From NCBI GenBank assembly GCA_029936425.1, contig JAPYSU010000004.1, positions 1 to 64,000 on the forward strand: DNA of 64,000 nucleotides, written 5' to 3'. This DNA is from Litorimonas sp. Lineage in GTDB: Bacteria > Pseudomonadota > Alphaproteobacteria > Caulobacterales > Maricaulaceae. The notes below the pieces were generated by a model. It was not told the origin of the DNA and searched no databases. It was given only the letters and a program-made list of their open reading frames with translations. The position numbers and the translations under genes are program-made. Positions 41,585 through 51,268 of the stretch are shown here, piece after piece; the first letter of the stretch is position 1, and each line of letters starts with the position of its first letter.

Positions 41585-42453
41585 AACGCAATTCGTCTTA
41601 TTCGAAGGGACCCTTGCAGAGGGTTTCTCCGTTAAAGCCCGGATTACGTAAAGCCCAAGTCTGGGGCGCCGCCAAAGTCAGAGCGGCGCAGCACTCAAAA
41701 AAAAGCTTCCTTCGGTTTTGCGGCGGTGTGCTGGCCGTCTTTTTGGCGGTCACTGCACTCGCGCTCTGGATGGGCGGGTTTTGGCCGCAGCTCATTGAAA
41801 ATGGCAAGCTCTATAAACAACACAGATTGATGGCGATGGGGTTCGTGGTCTCCCGAGTTGATGTGATGGGCGAGGGCCGATTGAACGAGCAGGATGTATT
41901 GCGGGCGGTGAATATCCGGCCCGGCGATTATTTCTTCGGTGTCGATCTTGATGCGGCTCAGCGAAATACAGAAAGCTTGCCTTGGGTAGACCGCGCCGTG
42001 GTGCGCCGCCTCTGGCCTAACCGGATTGTTGTGCAGCTTGTGGAAAATCAACCTTACGCCCTTTGGCAGAATGAAGGCCGGTTTTCGTTGGTCGATGCTA
42101 CCGGAGAGATTATCGCGCCTGTCTCGGACGAAACAGTTCTGCCCGACAACCTTTTGCAGGTCGTCGGCAAAGGCGCTTCGGCTGAAGCTGAAACTCTCGA
42201 AGCGAGCCTGGCGCTTTGGCCGGGACTTCGGGCCAGGACCACTTCGGCGGTTTATGTCTCAGAGCGTCGTTGGGATTTGATGATTTCCGGCGGCATTAAG
42301 GTAAAACTTCCGGCGGGTGATGTGGACAAGGCGCTGTCTGAACTGGCAGACTTACAAGCGCGCTCTCAAATTCTCGACCGCGTGGTAAGTGAAATCGATT
42401 TACGCCTCCCGGACAGAATATCAATCCGGCCCTCCGACCCTAAACAATCTTAG
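41572..42453 (+). CDS. ftsQ: Cell division protein FtsQ
   Basis: Bitopic scaffold of the divisome, bridging FtsA/FtsZ-side and FtsBL/FtsWI. 293 residues. A basic cytoplasmic tail of about 50 residues, one membrane helix (FCGGVLAVFLAVTALALWMGGF), a POTRA domain (VVSRVDVMGEGRLNEQDVLRAVNIRPGDYFFGVDL) and the FtsQ beta domain (WVDRAVVRRLWPNRIVVQLVENQPYALW). I keep the first ATG because GAGG lies seven bases upstream; a second ATG at 41581 would give an ATGA overlap with ddl. Confidence 0.93.
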   Translation: MAQMKRNSSYSKGPLQRVSPLKPGLRKAQVWGAAKVRAAQHSKKSFLRFCGGVLAVFLAVTALALWMGGFWPQLIENGKLYKQHRLMAMGFVVSRVDVMGEGRLNEQDVLRAVNIRPGDYFFGVDLDAAQRNTESLPWVDRAVVRRLWPNRIVVQLVENQPYALWQNEGRFSLVDATGEIIAPVSDETVLPDNLLQVVGKGASAEAETLEASLALWPGLRARTTSAVYVSERRWDLMISGGIKVKLPAGDVDKALSELADLQARSQILDRVVSEIDLRLPDRISIRPSDPKQS

Positions 42454-42462
42454 TTCACTTAT

Positions 42463-43734
42463 ATGTTCGGACGTTCCAAGCAGAAACAAACGGAAACATT
42501 TGCCGTTCTTGATATCGGATCGAGCAAGGTTGTGTGCCTCATTGGCCGCGAAGAACCGGGCATGGGCGTTCGACTCATTGGAACCGGCTTTGGCGTAAGC
42601 GCTGGGGTTAAGCATGGTGCCGTCATTGACTTGGAATTGGCGGAAACAGGCATTCGCTCCGCCGTGGAAAAAGCCGAGCGCGCGGCCGGTGTCACCGTGC
42701 ACGGCGTTAATGTGAATGTCGCTCTACGCTCCCTTCGTTCTCAGCACATGCGCGTACAAACGGAATTTGCCAGCGGGGAAGTGGCCGACCGAGACTTGAA
42801 ACGGGTGATGAATAGCAGCTTGTCCGAACTGTCTCAGCCGGATTATGCGATCCTCCATGCCATTCCCATGCAATGGAGCGTGGACGACGAGGTCGGAATT
42901 GACGATCCGCGGGGCATGTATGGGAAAAGTCTGGGCGTGGACATGCATTTTGTCTTGGGCGGAATGGGACCACTGCGAAATCTGGCGCATTGTATAGAGC
43001 GCTGTCATTTGGAAATCAGATCCGTGACAGCCTCTCCTTACGCTTCGGCTTTGTCTGTTCTCACCGAAGATGAACGGGATTTGGGCGTTACCGTCATTGA
43101 TATGGGCGCCGGCGTGACATCAGTGGCGGTGTTCCGCGATAATGTACTCGTCCATGTTGATGCAATTGGGGTCGGAGGACGTAACGTCACTCAGGATATT
43201 GCCAGAGGTTTGTCTACCCCGCCCGAAGCGGCAGAACGAATCAAGACAATTTATGGATCGGCGCTGCATGGATCGGATGACGAACACGTTATGGTGCCCT
43301 GTCCACCAGTGGGAGCCCAGGACAGTTTGCAACACCATCCCAGAGCTAATTTGACGGCTATTGTCCGGTCGCGGATTGAAGAAACGTTTGAGCTTCTCAA
43401 TGAGAGGCTCCACCGCGCCGATATGGACAACTTTGCCGGGCGCCAGATTGTTTTGACCGGGGGCGCTGCGCAGCTCAACGGCGTTAGAGAGCTGGCGGAG
43501 CTAATTTTTAATAAGCGGGTGAGAATCGGACAGCCTCACGGCATTTTTGGGCTGGATCAGAGCATGACGGAGTCTGATTTCGCGGTTGCGACGGGGCTGC
43601 TCAAACAGGCTTACGAAAATCCGAGGGAAGCCATTTCGGGGCCTCCGGATTTGTCAGGTCGCCGCTACCGAGAAAAACGATATTCCGGTCACCCTATCGG
43701 TCGGTCTTTCCAATGGTTGCGTGAGAATTTCTAG
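42463..43734 (+). CDS. ftsA: Cell division protein FtsA
   Basis: Actin-like ATPase that tethers FtsZ to the membrane. 423 residues. N-terminal AVLDIGSSKVVCLIG phosphate-1 motif, the 1C domain region with HGVNVNVALRSLRSQHM, TVIDMGAGVTSVAVF phosphate-2 and IVLTGGAAQLNGVRELA adenosine motif. The C-terminal GRSFQWLRENF is the amphipathic membrane-targeting helix. Nine bp after ftsQ; 206 bp before ftsZ, where a separate control region lies. Confidence 0.96.
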   Translation: MFGRSKQKQTETFAVLDIGSSKVVCLIGREEPGMGVRLIGTGFGVSAGVKHGAVIDLELAETGIRSAVEKAERAAGVTVHGVNVNVALRSLRSQHMRVQTEFASGEVADRDLKRVMNSSLSELSQPDYAILHAIPMQWSVDDEVGIDDPRGMYGKSLGVDMHFVLGGMGPLRNLAHCIERCHLEIRSVTASPYASALSVLTEDERDLGVTVIDMGAGVTSVAVFRDNVLVHVDAIGVGGRNVTQDIARGLSTPPEAAERIKTIYGSALHGSDDEHVMVPCPPVGAQDSLQHHPRANLTAIVRSRIEETFELLNERLHRADMDNFAGRQIVLTGGAAQLNGVRELAELIFNKRVRIGQPHGIFGLDQSMTESDFAVATGLLKQAYENPREAISGPPDLSGRRYREKRYSGHPIGRSFQWLRENF

Positions 43735-43940
43735 AAATTCAAATATTTAAAAGCTCTGTTTTTCAGAGAGTATTTTAAATTTCCCCGGAATATTTGATTT
43801 GTAGGATTAAATACCCAACTGCAGATATTTTCAGGAAAACCCCGTTAAAAGGTTAAAATTAATGTCTTGGTTAATCACACTTTAACGGTTTGAGCCCATC
43901 TTCGTTTTTAACCAAACATTGACCATAAACGGGACCTACC
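43735..43940. promoter_or_regulatory. ftsA-ftsZ control region
   Basis: 206 bp, AT-rich, in an otherwise gapless cluster. Contains a small hairpin CTCTG-TTTTT-CAGAG shortly after ftsA, five TTAA tetramers between 43845 and 43885, and a CtrA-type box. No GANTC site is present. It must hold the ftsZ promoter, which I cannot place with certainty. Confidence 0.6.
43871..43885. promoter_or_regulatory. Putative CtrA box upstream of ftsZ
   Basis: TTAA-TCACACT-TTAA followed by C, an exact TTAA-N7-TTAA match, 55 bp before the ftsZ ATG. CtrA represses ftsZ in Caulobacter, so the site fits that logic. Confidence 0.6.
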
Positions 43941-45383
43941 ATGCCAATCAGTCTCTCTCTGCCCAAAGCCGTTGAACTCAAACCCCGGATCGTCGTTATT
44001 GGCGTTGGAGGCGCAGGGGGGAATGCGGTCAATAACATGATCGCCTCTGGTCTGGACGGGGTAGAATTTGTTGTCGCAAATACAGACGCGCAGGCCCTGG
44101 CCCTGTCCCGCGCCGATCGCCGGGTTCAAATGGGCGGCGGCGTCACGCAAGGTCTTGGCGCCGGTATGCGCCCAGAGATTGGCGAAGAATCAGCCGAGGA
44201 TAGCCTGACTGAAATCATGGAACATCTCGACGGATGTCACATGTTGTTTGTCGCGGCTGGTATGGGCGGCGGAACAGGCACGGGCGCAGCGCCTGTCATC
44301 GCACGTGCGGCGCGCGAGCGCGGCATTTTGACGGTCGGTATTGTGACCAAGCCTTTCATGTTTGAAGGCTCTCGCCGGATGAAGCTAGCCGAACAGGGGA
44401 TTGAGAATCTCTACGCCTCCGTCGACACAATGATTACCATTCCGAATCAAAACCTTTTCCGCGTCGCGACAGAAAACACGACCATGTCTGACGCTTTCGC
44501 GATGGCCGACGAAGTTCTACATAGCGGCGTACGCGGCGTGACTGACTTGATGGTTGTTCCGGGGCTTATTAATCTCGACTTTAACGATGTCCGCACCGTC
44601 ATGGATGAAATGGGCAAGGCCATGATGGGCACAGGCGAAGCCACGGGCGAACGCCGCGCTGTTGAAGCCGCAGAAGCCGCCATTAACAACCCGCTTCTGG
44701 ATGATGTTTCTCTTAAAGGTGCCAAAGGCGTCTTGATCAATATCACGGGCGGACGCGATCTGACGCTTTACGAAGTTGACGAAGCGGCCAGCCTCATCCG
44801 CGAGCAGGTTGACGAAGACGCCAATATTATTGTCGGGTCTGCATTGGATGATGACCTGGACGGGATTATCCGCGTCTCCGTCGTCGCGACAGGTGTCGAT
44901 TCCGAAGCCCGCGCGGAAGAGCCTCCGGCGCCTTTCGTCACGCGTTCCTCCCGCGAAGAGGCCAATATCGTTGAGCTTCCGGTTCAAGAGAAAGCACCGG
45001 AAAAGGTTGCGGCGCAGGATACAGGGGATCGGTTTGCCGACTACAATCCTGTGGCTAATATGCAAAAAGAAGTGGCCCAGGAGCTTTCCAAGCCGAAATC
45101 TGCGACACCGCCGCCATATGTGGCGCCGAGGCCTTATCCGCCTCAGTCTTCTGCTTCGAGTGAAGAAAAAGCTGTAGAGTCTCCTGAAACAGAGACTATT
45201 CCTGAATCGCCCACTCCATCCTTAAAGAAAACGGCTCTTGGCGGTTTGTTTGGCCGTCGTAAGAAAACACCGTCGCCGACTATTCAGACGCAGACGACCA
45301 AAGCGCCAGTCGGTGATTTGTTCAGTGATGACATGGAAGATGAGCTGCAAATTCCGAGTTTTCTACGCCGTCAAAGTAGATAA
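43941..45383 (+). CDS. ftsZ: Cell division GTPase FtsZ
   Basis: Tubulin-like GTPase forming the cytokinetic ring. 480 residues. GTP-binding core with VIGVGGAGGNAVNNMI, tubulin signature GGGTGTG at 109-115, NTDAQAL and the T7 catalytic loop NLDFNDVRTVM. A variable linker of about 140 residues follows residue 320 and ends in the conserved C-terminal peptide DELQIPSFLRRQSR that binds FtsA. The linker length is normal for alphaproteobacteria. Followed by a clear terminator, so the cluster's main transcript ends here. Confidence 0.98.
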   Translation: MPISLSLPKAVELKPRIVVIGVGGAGGNAVNNMIASGLDGVEFVVANTDAQALALSRADRRVQMGGGVTQGLGAGMRPEIGEESAEDSLTEIMEHLDGCHMLFVAAGMGGGTGTGAAPVIARAARERGILTVGIVTKPFMFEGSRRMKLAEQGIENLYASVDTMITIPNQNLFRVATENTTMSDAFAMADEVLHSGVRGVTDLMVVPGLINLDFNDVRTVMDEMGKAMMGTGEATGERRAVEAAEAAINNPLLDDVSLKGAKGVLINITGGRDLTLYEVDEAASLIREQVDEDANIIVGSALDDDLDGIIRVSVVATGVDSEARAEEPPAPFVTRSSREEANIVELPVQEKAPEKVAAQDTGDRFADYNPVANMQKEVAQELSKPKSATPPPYVAPRPYPPQSSASSEEKAVESPETETIPESPTPSLKKTALGGLFGRRKKTPSPTIQTQTTKAPVGDLFSDDMEDELQIPSFLRRQSR

Positions 45384-45439
45384 TTAAAATCTTCTCTGAA
45401 CTGAGCTTACTGCTTAAAAATTGTTCATAAAACTCAACT

Positions 45440-45466
45440 AAGCCCTTGTTTAAAAGGGCTTTTTTT
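45440..45466 (+). terminator. Intrinsic terminator after ftsZ
   Basis: AAGCCCTT and AAGGGCT arms followed by seven T, 57 bp after the ftsZ stop. Confidence 0.88.
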
Positions 45467-45470
45467 GTGT

Positions 45471-45534
45471 CTGTAACACGCTGTAACATCAGGTTTATTG
45501 TCTGTAAGCAACCAATGGCTCACTCAGTCATTGG
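45471..45534. promoter_or_regulatory. Repeats and hairpin in the lpxC leader
   Basis: CTGTAACA occurs at 45471-45478 and 45481-45488, exactly 10 bp apart, with a related CTGTAAGCA at 45502. CCAATG (45512-45517) and CATTGG (45529-45534) form a stem six bp before the lpxC ATG. Possibly an operator and a translational hairpin. Confidence 0.4.
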
Positions 45535-45540
45535 GGCCAT

Positions 45541-46482
45541 ATGAGTATATTAAATATGTCAAATGTCAGACGTCAGTCCACTTTGAATTCCGCCGCTGTT
45601 TGTGCAGGTATTGAACTGCATGGAGGCAATCACACGCGATTGGCCATGCGTCCGGCTCCGGTGAATACAGGCCTTGTATTTATCCGAACGGATGTCACAG
45701 ATCGCCACAACCGTATTCAGGTTGAACCTGAAGCTGTCTCTGATGTGAAAAACTGCACAACTCTCGAAAACGCGGCTGGAACCAAAGTTTCCACCATTGA
45801 ACATCTTCTCGCAGCGCTCGCGGCCTCGGGTATAGACAATTTGATTATGGAATTGGACGGACAAGAGCTCCCGGCTCTGGACGGTTCAGCTGAGCCTTTT
45901 TTGAGACTGATCGAGCGGGTCGGCGTAAAACGCCAAGACGCGCCGCGTCGGTATGTCGAGGTCCTTCGGCCCGTTGAAGTCCGCAAGGGCAAGGCCTTTG
46001 CACGGGTTCTTCCCTGTGCGCAGCTGGAACTCAGTGTTTCAATCGATTTCAAAGACAAGGCTATCGGCCAGCAGAAAGTCGAAATTGTCCCCGACGTCAG
46101 AGCGTTTCGCGACCGCCTTGCGTCTGCGCGCACCTTTGCGCGTCTGCATGAAGTCGCAGCTTTACAGGCCGCAGGTCTGTCAAAAGGCGGCTCGTTAGAG
46201 AACGCTATCATCGTTGACGGCGATAAAGTCCTAAATCCTGAAGGCTTGCGGTTTGCGGATGAGTTTGTCCGCCATAAAGCTCTAGACCTGTTGGGCGACC
46301 TTTACCTGGGGGGGCCGATTTTGGGCCGCGTAGAAACGCATGCCTCCGGACACGGCCTGAATCATGATTTATTGATGGCGCTTTACGGAACTCCGGACGC
46401 TTGGCGCTTTGTTTCGATGAACGGAACAGAGCTTTTGCCGGAGTTGAAAAGCCCGGCCAGACTGCAAAGCGTCAGCGCATAA
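45541..46482 (+). CDS. lpxC: UDP-3-O-acyl-N-acetylglucosamine deacetylase LpxC
   Basis: Zinc enzyme that commits UDP-acyl-GlcNAc to lipid A synthesis. 313 residues. Motifs are GIELHGGNHTRLAMRPAP, STIEHLLAALAASGIDNL with zinc ligand His88, ELDGQELPALDGSAEPFL, and the second metal site RHKALDLLGDLYL followed by the catalytic HASGHGLNH. Its presence shows the organism makes lipid A. lpxC after ftsZ is the conserved order. Confidence 0.97.
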   Translation: MSILNMSNVRRQSTLNSAAVCAGIELHGGNHTRLAMRPAPVNTGLVFIRTDVTDRHNRIQVEPEAVSDVKNCTTLENAAGTKVSTIEHLLAALAASGIDNLIMELDGQELPALDGSAEPFLRLIERVGVKRQDAPRRYVEVLRPVEVRKGKAFARVLPCAQLELSVSIDFKDKAIGQQKVEIVPDVRAFRDRLASARTFARLHEVAALQAAGLSKGGSLENAIIVDGDKVLNPEGLRFADEFVRHKALDLLGDLYLGGPILGRVETHASGHGLNHDLLMALYGTPDAWRFVSMNGTELLPELKSPARLQSVSA

Positions 46483-46578
46483 CAGTTTTCTCACTTTCCG
46501 CCTTGCAAAGCATCCTTTAAGAGACCCATTGTATTTCAAAGGATATGCTTAGAATCATATCCGCAAACGGATTGCTTT

Positions 46579-47439
46579 ATGGCTTTTAACACGACTTATA
46601 TGCGTTTCGTCCGCTTTGGACTTATTGCTATTCTCACTATCATCCTTTCGGGTTGCTCGATTTTCGGCGGCAAGTCGAAAAAGGAAAAGCTCGCTTATAT
46701 CGAACGGCCTGCCGAGCTGATTTACAATCAGGCATTTGAGCGGGTCGAGAAAAATGACTGGGAAGAAGCCAATCTGTTTTTCCAGGAAGTTGAACGTCAG
46801 CATCCCTTTTCTAAATGGGCGCGTCGCGCCATGTTGATGAGTGCCTACGCACATTACCGTACAACAGATTACGAGCAGAGTGTGGCAACGGCTCAGCGAT
46901 TCATCAGCTTGCATCCCGGTAATGAGAGCACGCCCTATGCTTATTACCTGATCGCGATCAATTATTATGACCAGATTTACGATGTAGGCCGCGACCAGGC
47001 GACGACCGTAAGTGCCGAAGCCGCGTTGCAGCAAGTCGTTCGGCGTTTCCCCGACAGTGATTACGCTCGTGACGCCCGATTGAAGCTTGAACTTACCCAC
47101 GACCATCTTGCGGGTAAGGAGATGGCCATTGGGCGCTATTATCTGGAGCAAAACCAACAGCTTGCCGCAATTGGCCGTTTCAAGAATGTTGTAAAAAACT
47201 ATGAAACGACATCCCAGACCGAAGAAGCGCTTCACCGCCTTGTCGAGTCTTATGTCTCTCTTGGTATTATCAATGAAGCCAAACTCGTCGGCTCGGTCTT
47301 AGGGTATAACTACCCAAATAGTGAGTGGTATCAGGACTCTTATGATTTGCTTCAAGGCTACGGAGTTGATCTGGAAGCAGAGCGGAAGAAGAACCGCCGC
47401 GATGGTTACTGGCAACGTTTGAAAGAGCGGTTGTTCTAA
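46579..47439 (+). CDS. bamD: Outer membrane assembly lipoprotein BamD
   Basis: Essential subunit of the BAM complex that inserts beta-barrel proteins. 286 residues. A lipoprotein signal ILTIILSGC gives Cys26 as the acylated residue. Five TPR repeats follow, with ELIYNQAFERVEKNDWEEANLFFQEVERQHPFSKWARRAMLM and YYLIAINYYDQIYDVGRDQATT typical of BamD/ComL. Full length. It is 19 bp upstream of recN on the same strand and 96 bp after lpxC. Confidence 0.95.
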   Translation: MAFNTTYMRFVRFGLIAILTIILSGCSIFGGKSKKEKLAYIERPAELIYNQAFERVEKNDWEEANLFFQEVERQHPFSKWARRAMLMSAYAHYRTTDYEQSVATAQRFISLHPGNESTPYAYYLIAINYYDQIYDVGRDQATTVSAEAALQQVVRRFPDSDYARDARLKLELTHDHLAGKEMAIGRYYLEQNQQLAAIGRFKNVVKNYETTSQTEEALHRLVESYVSLGIINEAKLVGSVLGYNYPNSEWYQDSYDLLQGYGVDLEAERKKNRRDGYWQRLKERLF

Positions 47440-47458
47440 AAGGTATGACAGAAGCGAT

Positions 47459-49135
47459 ATGTTAAGTGGGTTATTTGTCCGCAATGTAGTTCTGATCGAA
47501 CAGTTGAGCCTTGAGTTCCACGATGGCTTGACGGCGCTTACGGGCGAGACCGGCGCAGGTAAATCCATAATTCTAGACGCGCTCGGCATGGCCACAGGCG
47601 CGCGCTCGGACCGGGGCCTCATCCGGGCCGGGACGGAAAAGGCGGAATGCACCGCCTCCTTTACGCTATCGACCTCCCATCCGGTTATTGCCCATCTAAC
47701 AGAACAGGATATTGAGATTGTCGCAGGCGAAGACCTAACTCTGCGCCGCGTGATACAATCCGATGGACGCTCCAAAGCCTATATCAATGATTCTCCGGCC
47801 GGTGTGAAACTGCTCTCTGAAGTGGGAAAACTGCTTTTGGAGGTTCACGGGCAGCATGACGGACGCGGTTTGTTGGACCCGACCACCCATATTACGCTCC
47901 TCGATCTTTTTGGCGGTCACAAATCCGAGCTACAGGCCGTGGCGAGTGCCTATCAAACCCGGCGGGACACACAGAAGCACCTTAAAGCGCTAAAAGAACG
48001 TCAAAGCAAAGCCGGAGAAGATCAGGAATTCCTCGAACACGCAATGAACGAGCTGGACAAACTGGACGCCCGGCCCGGCGAAGAGGAAACGCTTGCCGAT
48101 GAACGCCGTTTCCTACAAGGCGCAGAAGGCGCTCTGTCTGAACTCACAGCGGCGCAGGACACACTTGGCGAAGATGGTGAATTCGAAGAACGTCTTTCCA
48201 TGGCTTTGTCCGGAATCGAACGGGTAAGCAGCAAATTCGGCGACAGTGATCTGCCAGCCGCAAAATCTCTGCAATTAGCGGCTGAGGCGTTGGAGCGAGC
48301 CCTTTTGGAAACGCAGGAAGCCCGCAATGCGGTCAGCGTCGCAGCGCAGAGCTTTGACGTTGAACCGGGGCGTTTGGACGCCGTTGAAAAACGTCTCTTC
48401 GCGCTTCGCGGCGCCGCCCGAAAATATGGATGTGATATTCCGGGCCTCATCGAGAAACGTGCCCAATTCGATGAAGAGCTTGAGGCGATAGAAAGCGTCG
48501 CAAAGGATATTTCCAAGGCTGAAAAAGAAGCGGCTAAGGCGAAGGAGATATATGACCTCGCCGCTAAGACGCTTACTGAAGCCCGCCAAAGGGCGGCGAA
48601 AGCGCTCGACGAAGCCGTGGCGCAGGAACTGCCGCCCTTGAAAATGGAGCGTGCGACCTTTGAAACGCGAATTGAGCCTGCACCGGAAAGCGCCATGGGC
48701 GTGGATTTAATTCGTTTTGTTGTCTCAACCAATCCGGGCACGGCCCTCGGGCCTTTGGATAAAATTGCGTCGGGCGGCGAAATGGCGCGGTTTGCCTTGG
48801 CGATAAAAGTGGCTCTGGCCGGAAAGAATGAAGCCGTCATGGTCTTTGACGAAGTCGATCAAGGTGTGGGCGGTGCAGTGGCCAATGCAGTCGGCAAAAG
48901 ATTGTCGCGTCTGGCCAAAACCGCTCAGGTCTTTGTTGTCACGCATAGCCCTCAAGTAGCCGCGGCCGCCGATAATCAGTTTCGGATTGAAAAGTCCTCA
49001 ACGGGAACGACGACCACAACACAGGTTCATTCTGTGGCCGATGCGGCGCGCGAGGAAGAGATTGCTAGAATGCTCGCCGGCGAAAAAATCACGCCGGAAG
49101 CCCGCGCCGCCGCGCGCCAACTCATGGCCTCATGA
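47459..49135 (+). CDS. recN: DNA repair protein RecN
   Basis: SMC-like ATPase in double-strand-break repair. 558 residues. Walker A GETGAGKS at 29-36, then a long coiled coil in the middle (residues about 150-360), the signature region LDKIASGGEMARFALAIKVAL and Walker B AVMVFDEVDQGVGGAVANAVG. Q-loop and D-loop (VFVVTHSPQVAAAADNQF) are present. Overlaps ligA by ATGA. In many species recN is SOS-induced; I see no clear LexA site before bamD. Confidence 0.96.
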   Translation: MLSGLFVRNVVLIEQLSLEFHDGLTALTGETGAGKSIILDALGMATGARSDRGLIRAGTEKAECTASFTLSTSHPVIAHLTEQDIEIVAGEDLTLRRVIQSDGRSKAYINDSPAGVKLLSEVGKLLLEVHGQHDGRGLLDPTTHITLLDLFGGHKSELQAVASAYQTRRDTQKHLKALKERQSKAGEDQEFLEHAMNELDKLDARPGEEETLADERRFLQGAEGALSELTAAQDTLGEDGEFEERLSMALSGIERVSSKFGDSDLPAAKSLQLAAEALERALLETQEARNAVSVAAQSFDVEPGRLDAVEKRLFALRGAARKYGCDIPGLIEKRAQFDEELEAIESVAKDISKAEKEAAKAKEIYDLAAKTLTEARQRAAKALDEAVAQELPPLKMERATFETRIEPAPESAMGVDLIRFVVSTNPGTALGPLDKIASGGEMARFALAIKVALAGKNEAVMVFDEVDQGVGGAVANAVGKRLSRLAKTAQVFVVTHSPQVAAAADNQFRIEKSSTGTTTTTQVHSVADAAREEEIARMLAGEKITPEARAAARQLMAS

Positions 49136-51204
49136 GCGCCTCAAATATGACAGAGGCGGAGGCAAAGAAACGCATCAAAAATTTGAGCATGGAAATCCGC
49201 GCGGCGGATGAGCAATATTACAATGATGACAATCCGCTTATCTCAGACGCAGAATATGATGCTCTTCGTCATGAGCTGACCGAGCTGGAAGCTCAGTTTC
49301 CGCATTTGATTGTGAAAAATAGCCCAACGCAGAAAGTCGGCGCAAAACCTTCTGGCCGATTTGATAAAATCAAACATAGCGTGCCAATGCTGTCCCTGGA
49401 CAATGCATTTAATGACGGGGATGTCTGGGATTTCGTGGCCCGCATTAAACGATTTTTGAGCCTTTCTCCCGAGGCGGAGCTATCTTTTACGGCAGAGCCA
49501 AAAATTGACGGTCTATCGGCGGCACTCCGCTACGAGCAGGGAAAACTTGTCACGGGCGCCACTCGTGGTGACGGGCAGACTGGGGAAGACGTTACGCGCA
49601 ATCTGATGACCTTGAAAGAGGATGTGCCGCATGAATTGAGCGGCAAGGGGTGGCCGGACATTCTCGAAATACGCGGTGAAGTTTATATAGAGCATGACGC
49701 GTTCGAAGAGATGAATGCCGCGCAGTTCAAAGCCGGAAAACCGGAATATAAAAACCCGCGCAACGCGGCTGCCGGGTCGCTCCGACAGATTGACCCGAGC
49801 GTTACAGCGTCGCGTCCATTGAGGTTCTTCGCCTATACCTGGGGGGAGGTCAGCGAGCCTCTCGCCGAAACGCAGATGGGCGCGGTGGAAATGATGGCGG
49901 AATGGGGTTTTTCGACCAATCCCGATATGCGCGTTCATACCAGCGCGAAAGAGATGGTCGCGCATTACCACGAAATCGAAGAAAAGCGCGCGGCACTTGG
50001 CTATGACATTGACGGGGTCGTTTACAAGGTGAACGACCTCGCACTGCAAAAGCGCCTTGGCTTTGTCAGCCGCGCGCCGCGCTGGGCCATTGCGCATAAA
50101 TTCCCGGCCGAAAAGGCTGTGACCGTTCTGGAAACGATTGACGTGCAAGTGGGACGAACAGGCGCGTTAACACCCGTGGCGCGCCTGACCCCCATCACGG
50201 TGGGCGGCGTGGTTGTCTCCAACGCCACTTTGCATAATGAAGACGAGATTGTACGCCTGGGCGTAAAGCCGGGTGATACCGTCGAAATACAGCGGGCAGG
50301 GGACGTCATCCCGCAAGTTTTGCAAGTCATCAAAGACGGGGGTGGAGAGCCATATAAATTGCCGACAAATTGCCCGATCTGCGGCGCAGAAGCCGTTCGG
50401 GATATTGACGAGAAAACAGGGCGGCAGGATGTTGTGCGGCGCTGCACGAATGGTCTGGCTTGCCCCGCCCAGGCCAAAGAGGGGCTCAAACATTTTGTCT
50501 CCCGGCGGGCATTCGATATTGACGGTCTCGGTGAAAAACAGATTGCCCTCTTTTTTGAATTGGGTCTGGTGCGGGAACCCGCAGATATTTTTGTTTTGCA
50601 GGAAAAACGTTCCGAACTCGAAAAACTTGAAGGGTTCGGCCAGACAAGTATAGACAATCTTTTCAACGCTATAGACGCGCGGCGAACCATCGGATTTGCC
50701 CGTTTTTTGTATGCTCTAGGTATTCGTCATATCGGACAGGGCAATGCGCGGTTAATGGCTCGCCATTTCCAGAATCTGGAAAGCCTGAGGGCACAATGGG
50801 GGGACTTGGCGAGCAGAGAGAGCGCGGCTTTCCAATCCATCCTTCACATTGACGGGGTCGGTGAAGCCGCGGCGACGGCCTTTAGCCAGTTTATGACCGC
50901 ACCCGAAAACCGCTCCGTCGTTGAAAGCTTGCTTGAGCACATCACAATTGAACCCGTTGAAGAGATTGCTGCAGACAGTGTGGTGTCAGGCAAAACGGTT
51001 GTCTTCACCGGAAAGCTCGAACGCTTTTCCCGTGATGAAGCCAAAGCCAAAGCACAAAGCCTCGGCGCGAAAGTGAGCGGATCAATATCGGCCAAAACCG
51101 ATTATCTCGTGGCCGGTCCCGGCGCGGGATCAAAATTGACAAAAGCTCAGGATCTTGGGGTAAATGTTCTGACAGAAGATGAATGGCTTGCCCTGATAGA
51201 GTAA
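49132..51204 (+). CDS. ligA: NAD-dependent DNA ligase LigA
   Basis: Seals nicks during replication and repair, using NAD. 690 residues, complete. N-terminal Ia domain (NPLISDAEYDALRHELTELE), adenylated Lys124 in KIDG, the OB fold with GRTGALTPVARLTPITVGG, a Cys4 zinc finger (CPICGAEA...CTNGLACPAQ), helix-hairpin-helix repeats and the C-terminal BRCT domain (GKTVVFTGKLERFSRDEAK). Coupled to recN. Confidence 0.97.
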   Translation: MSASNMTEAEAKKRIKNLSMEIRAADEQYYNDDNPLISDAEYDALRHELTELEAQFPHLIVKNSPTQKVGAKPSGRFDKIKHSVPMLSLDNAFNDGDVWDFVARIKRFLSLSPEAELSFTAEPKIDGLSAALRYEQGKLVTGATRGDGQTGEDVTRNLMTLKEDVPHELSGKGWPDILEIRGEVYIEHDAFEEMNAAQFKAGKPEYKNPRNAAAGSLRQIDPSVTASRPLRFFAYTWGEVSEPLAETQMGAVEMMAEWGFSTNPDMRVHTSAKEMVAHYHEIEEKRAALGYDIDGVVYKVNDLALQKRLGFVSRAPRWAIAHKFPAEKAVTVLETIDVQVGRTGALTPVARLTPITVGGVVVSNATLHNEDEIVRLGVKPGDTVEIQRAGDVIPQVLQVIKDGGGEPYKLPTNCPICGAEAVRDIDEKTGRQDVVRRCTNGLACPAQAKEGLKHFVSRRAFDIDGLGEKQIALFFELGLVREPADIFVLQEKRSELEKLEGFGQTSIDNLFNAIDARRTIGFARFLYALGIRHIGQGNARLMARHFQNLESLRAQWGDLASRESAAFQSILHIDGVGEAAATAFSQFMTAPENRSVVESLLEHITIEPVEEIAADSVVSGKTVVFTGKLERFSRDEAKAKAQSLGAKVSGSISAKTDYLVAGPGAGSKLTKAQDLGVNVLTEDEWLALIE

Positions 51205-51268
51205 GTCTTCATAGGTTTAACAAAGCGCGCCCCTTGCCTTTGAACGGCTCTCACTGCAAAGCCTAGCT

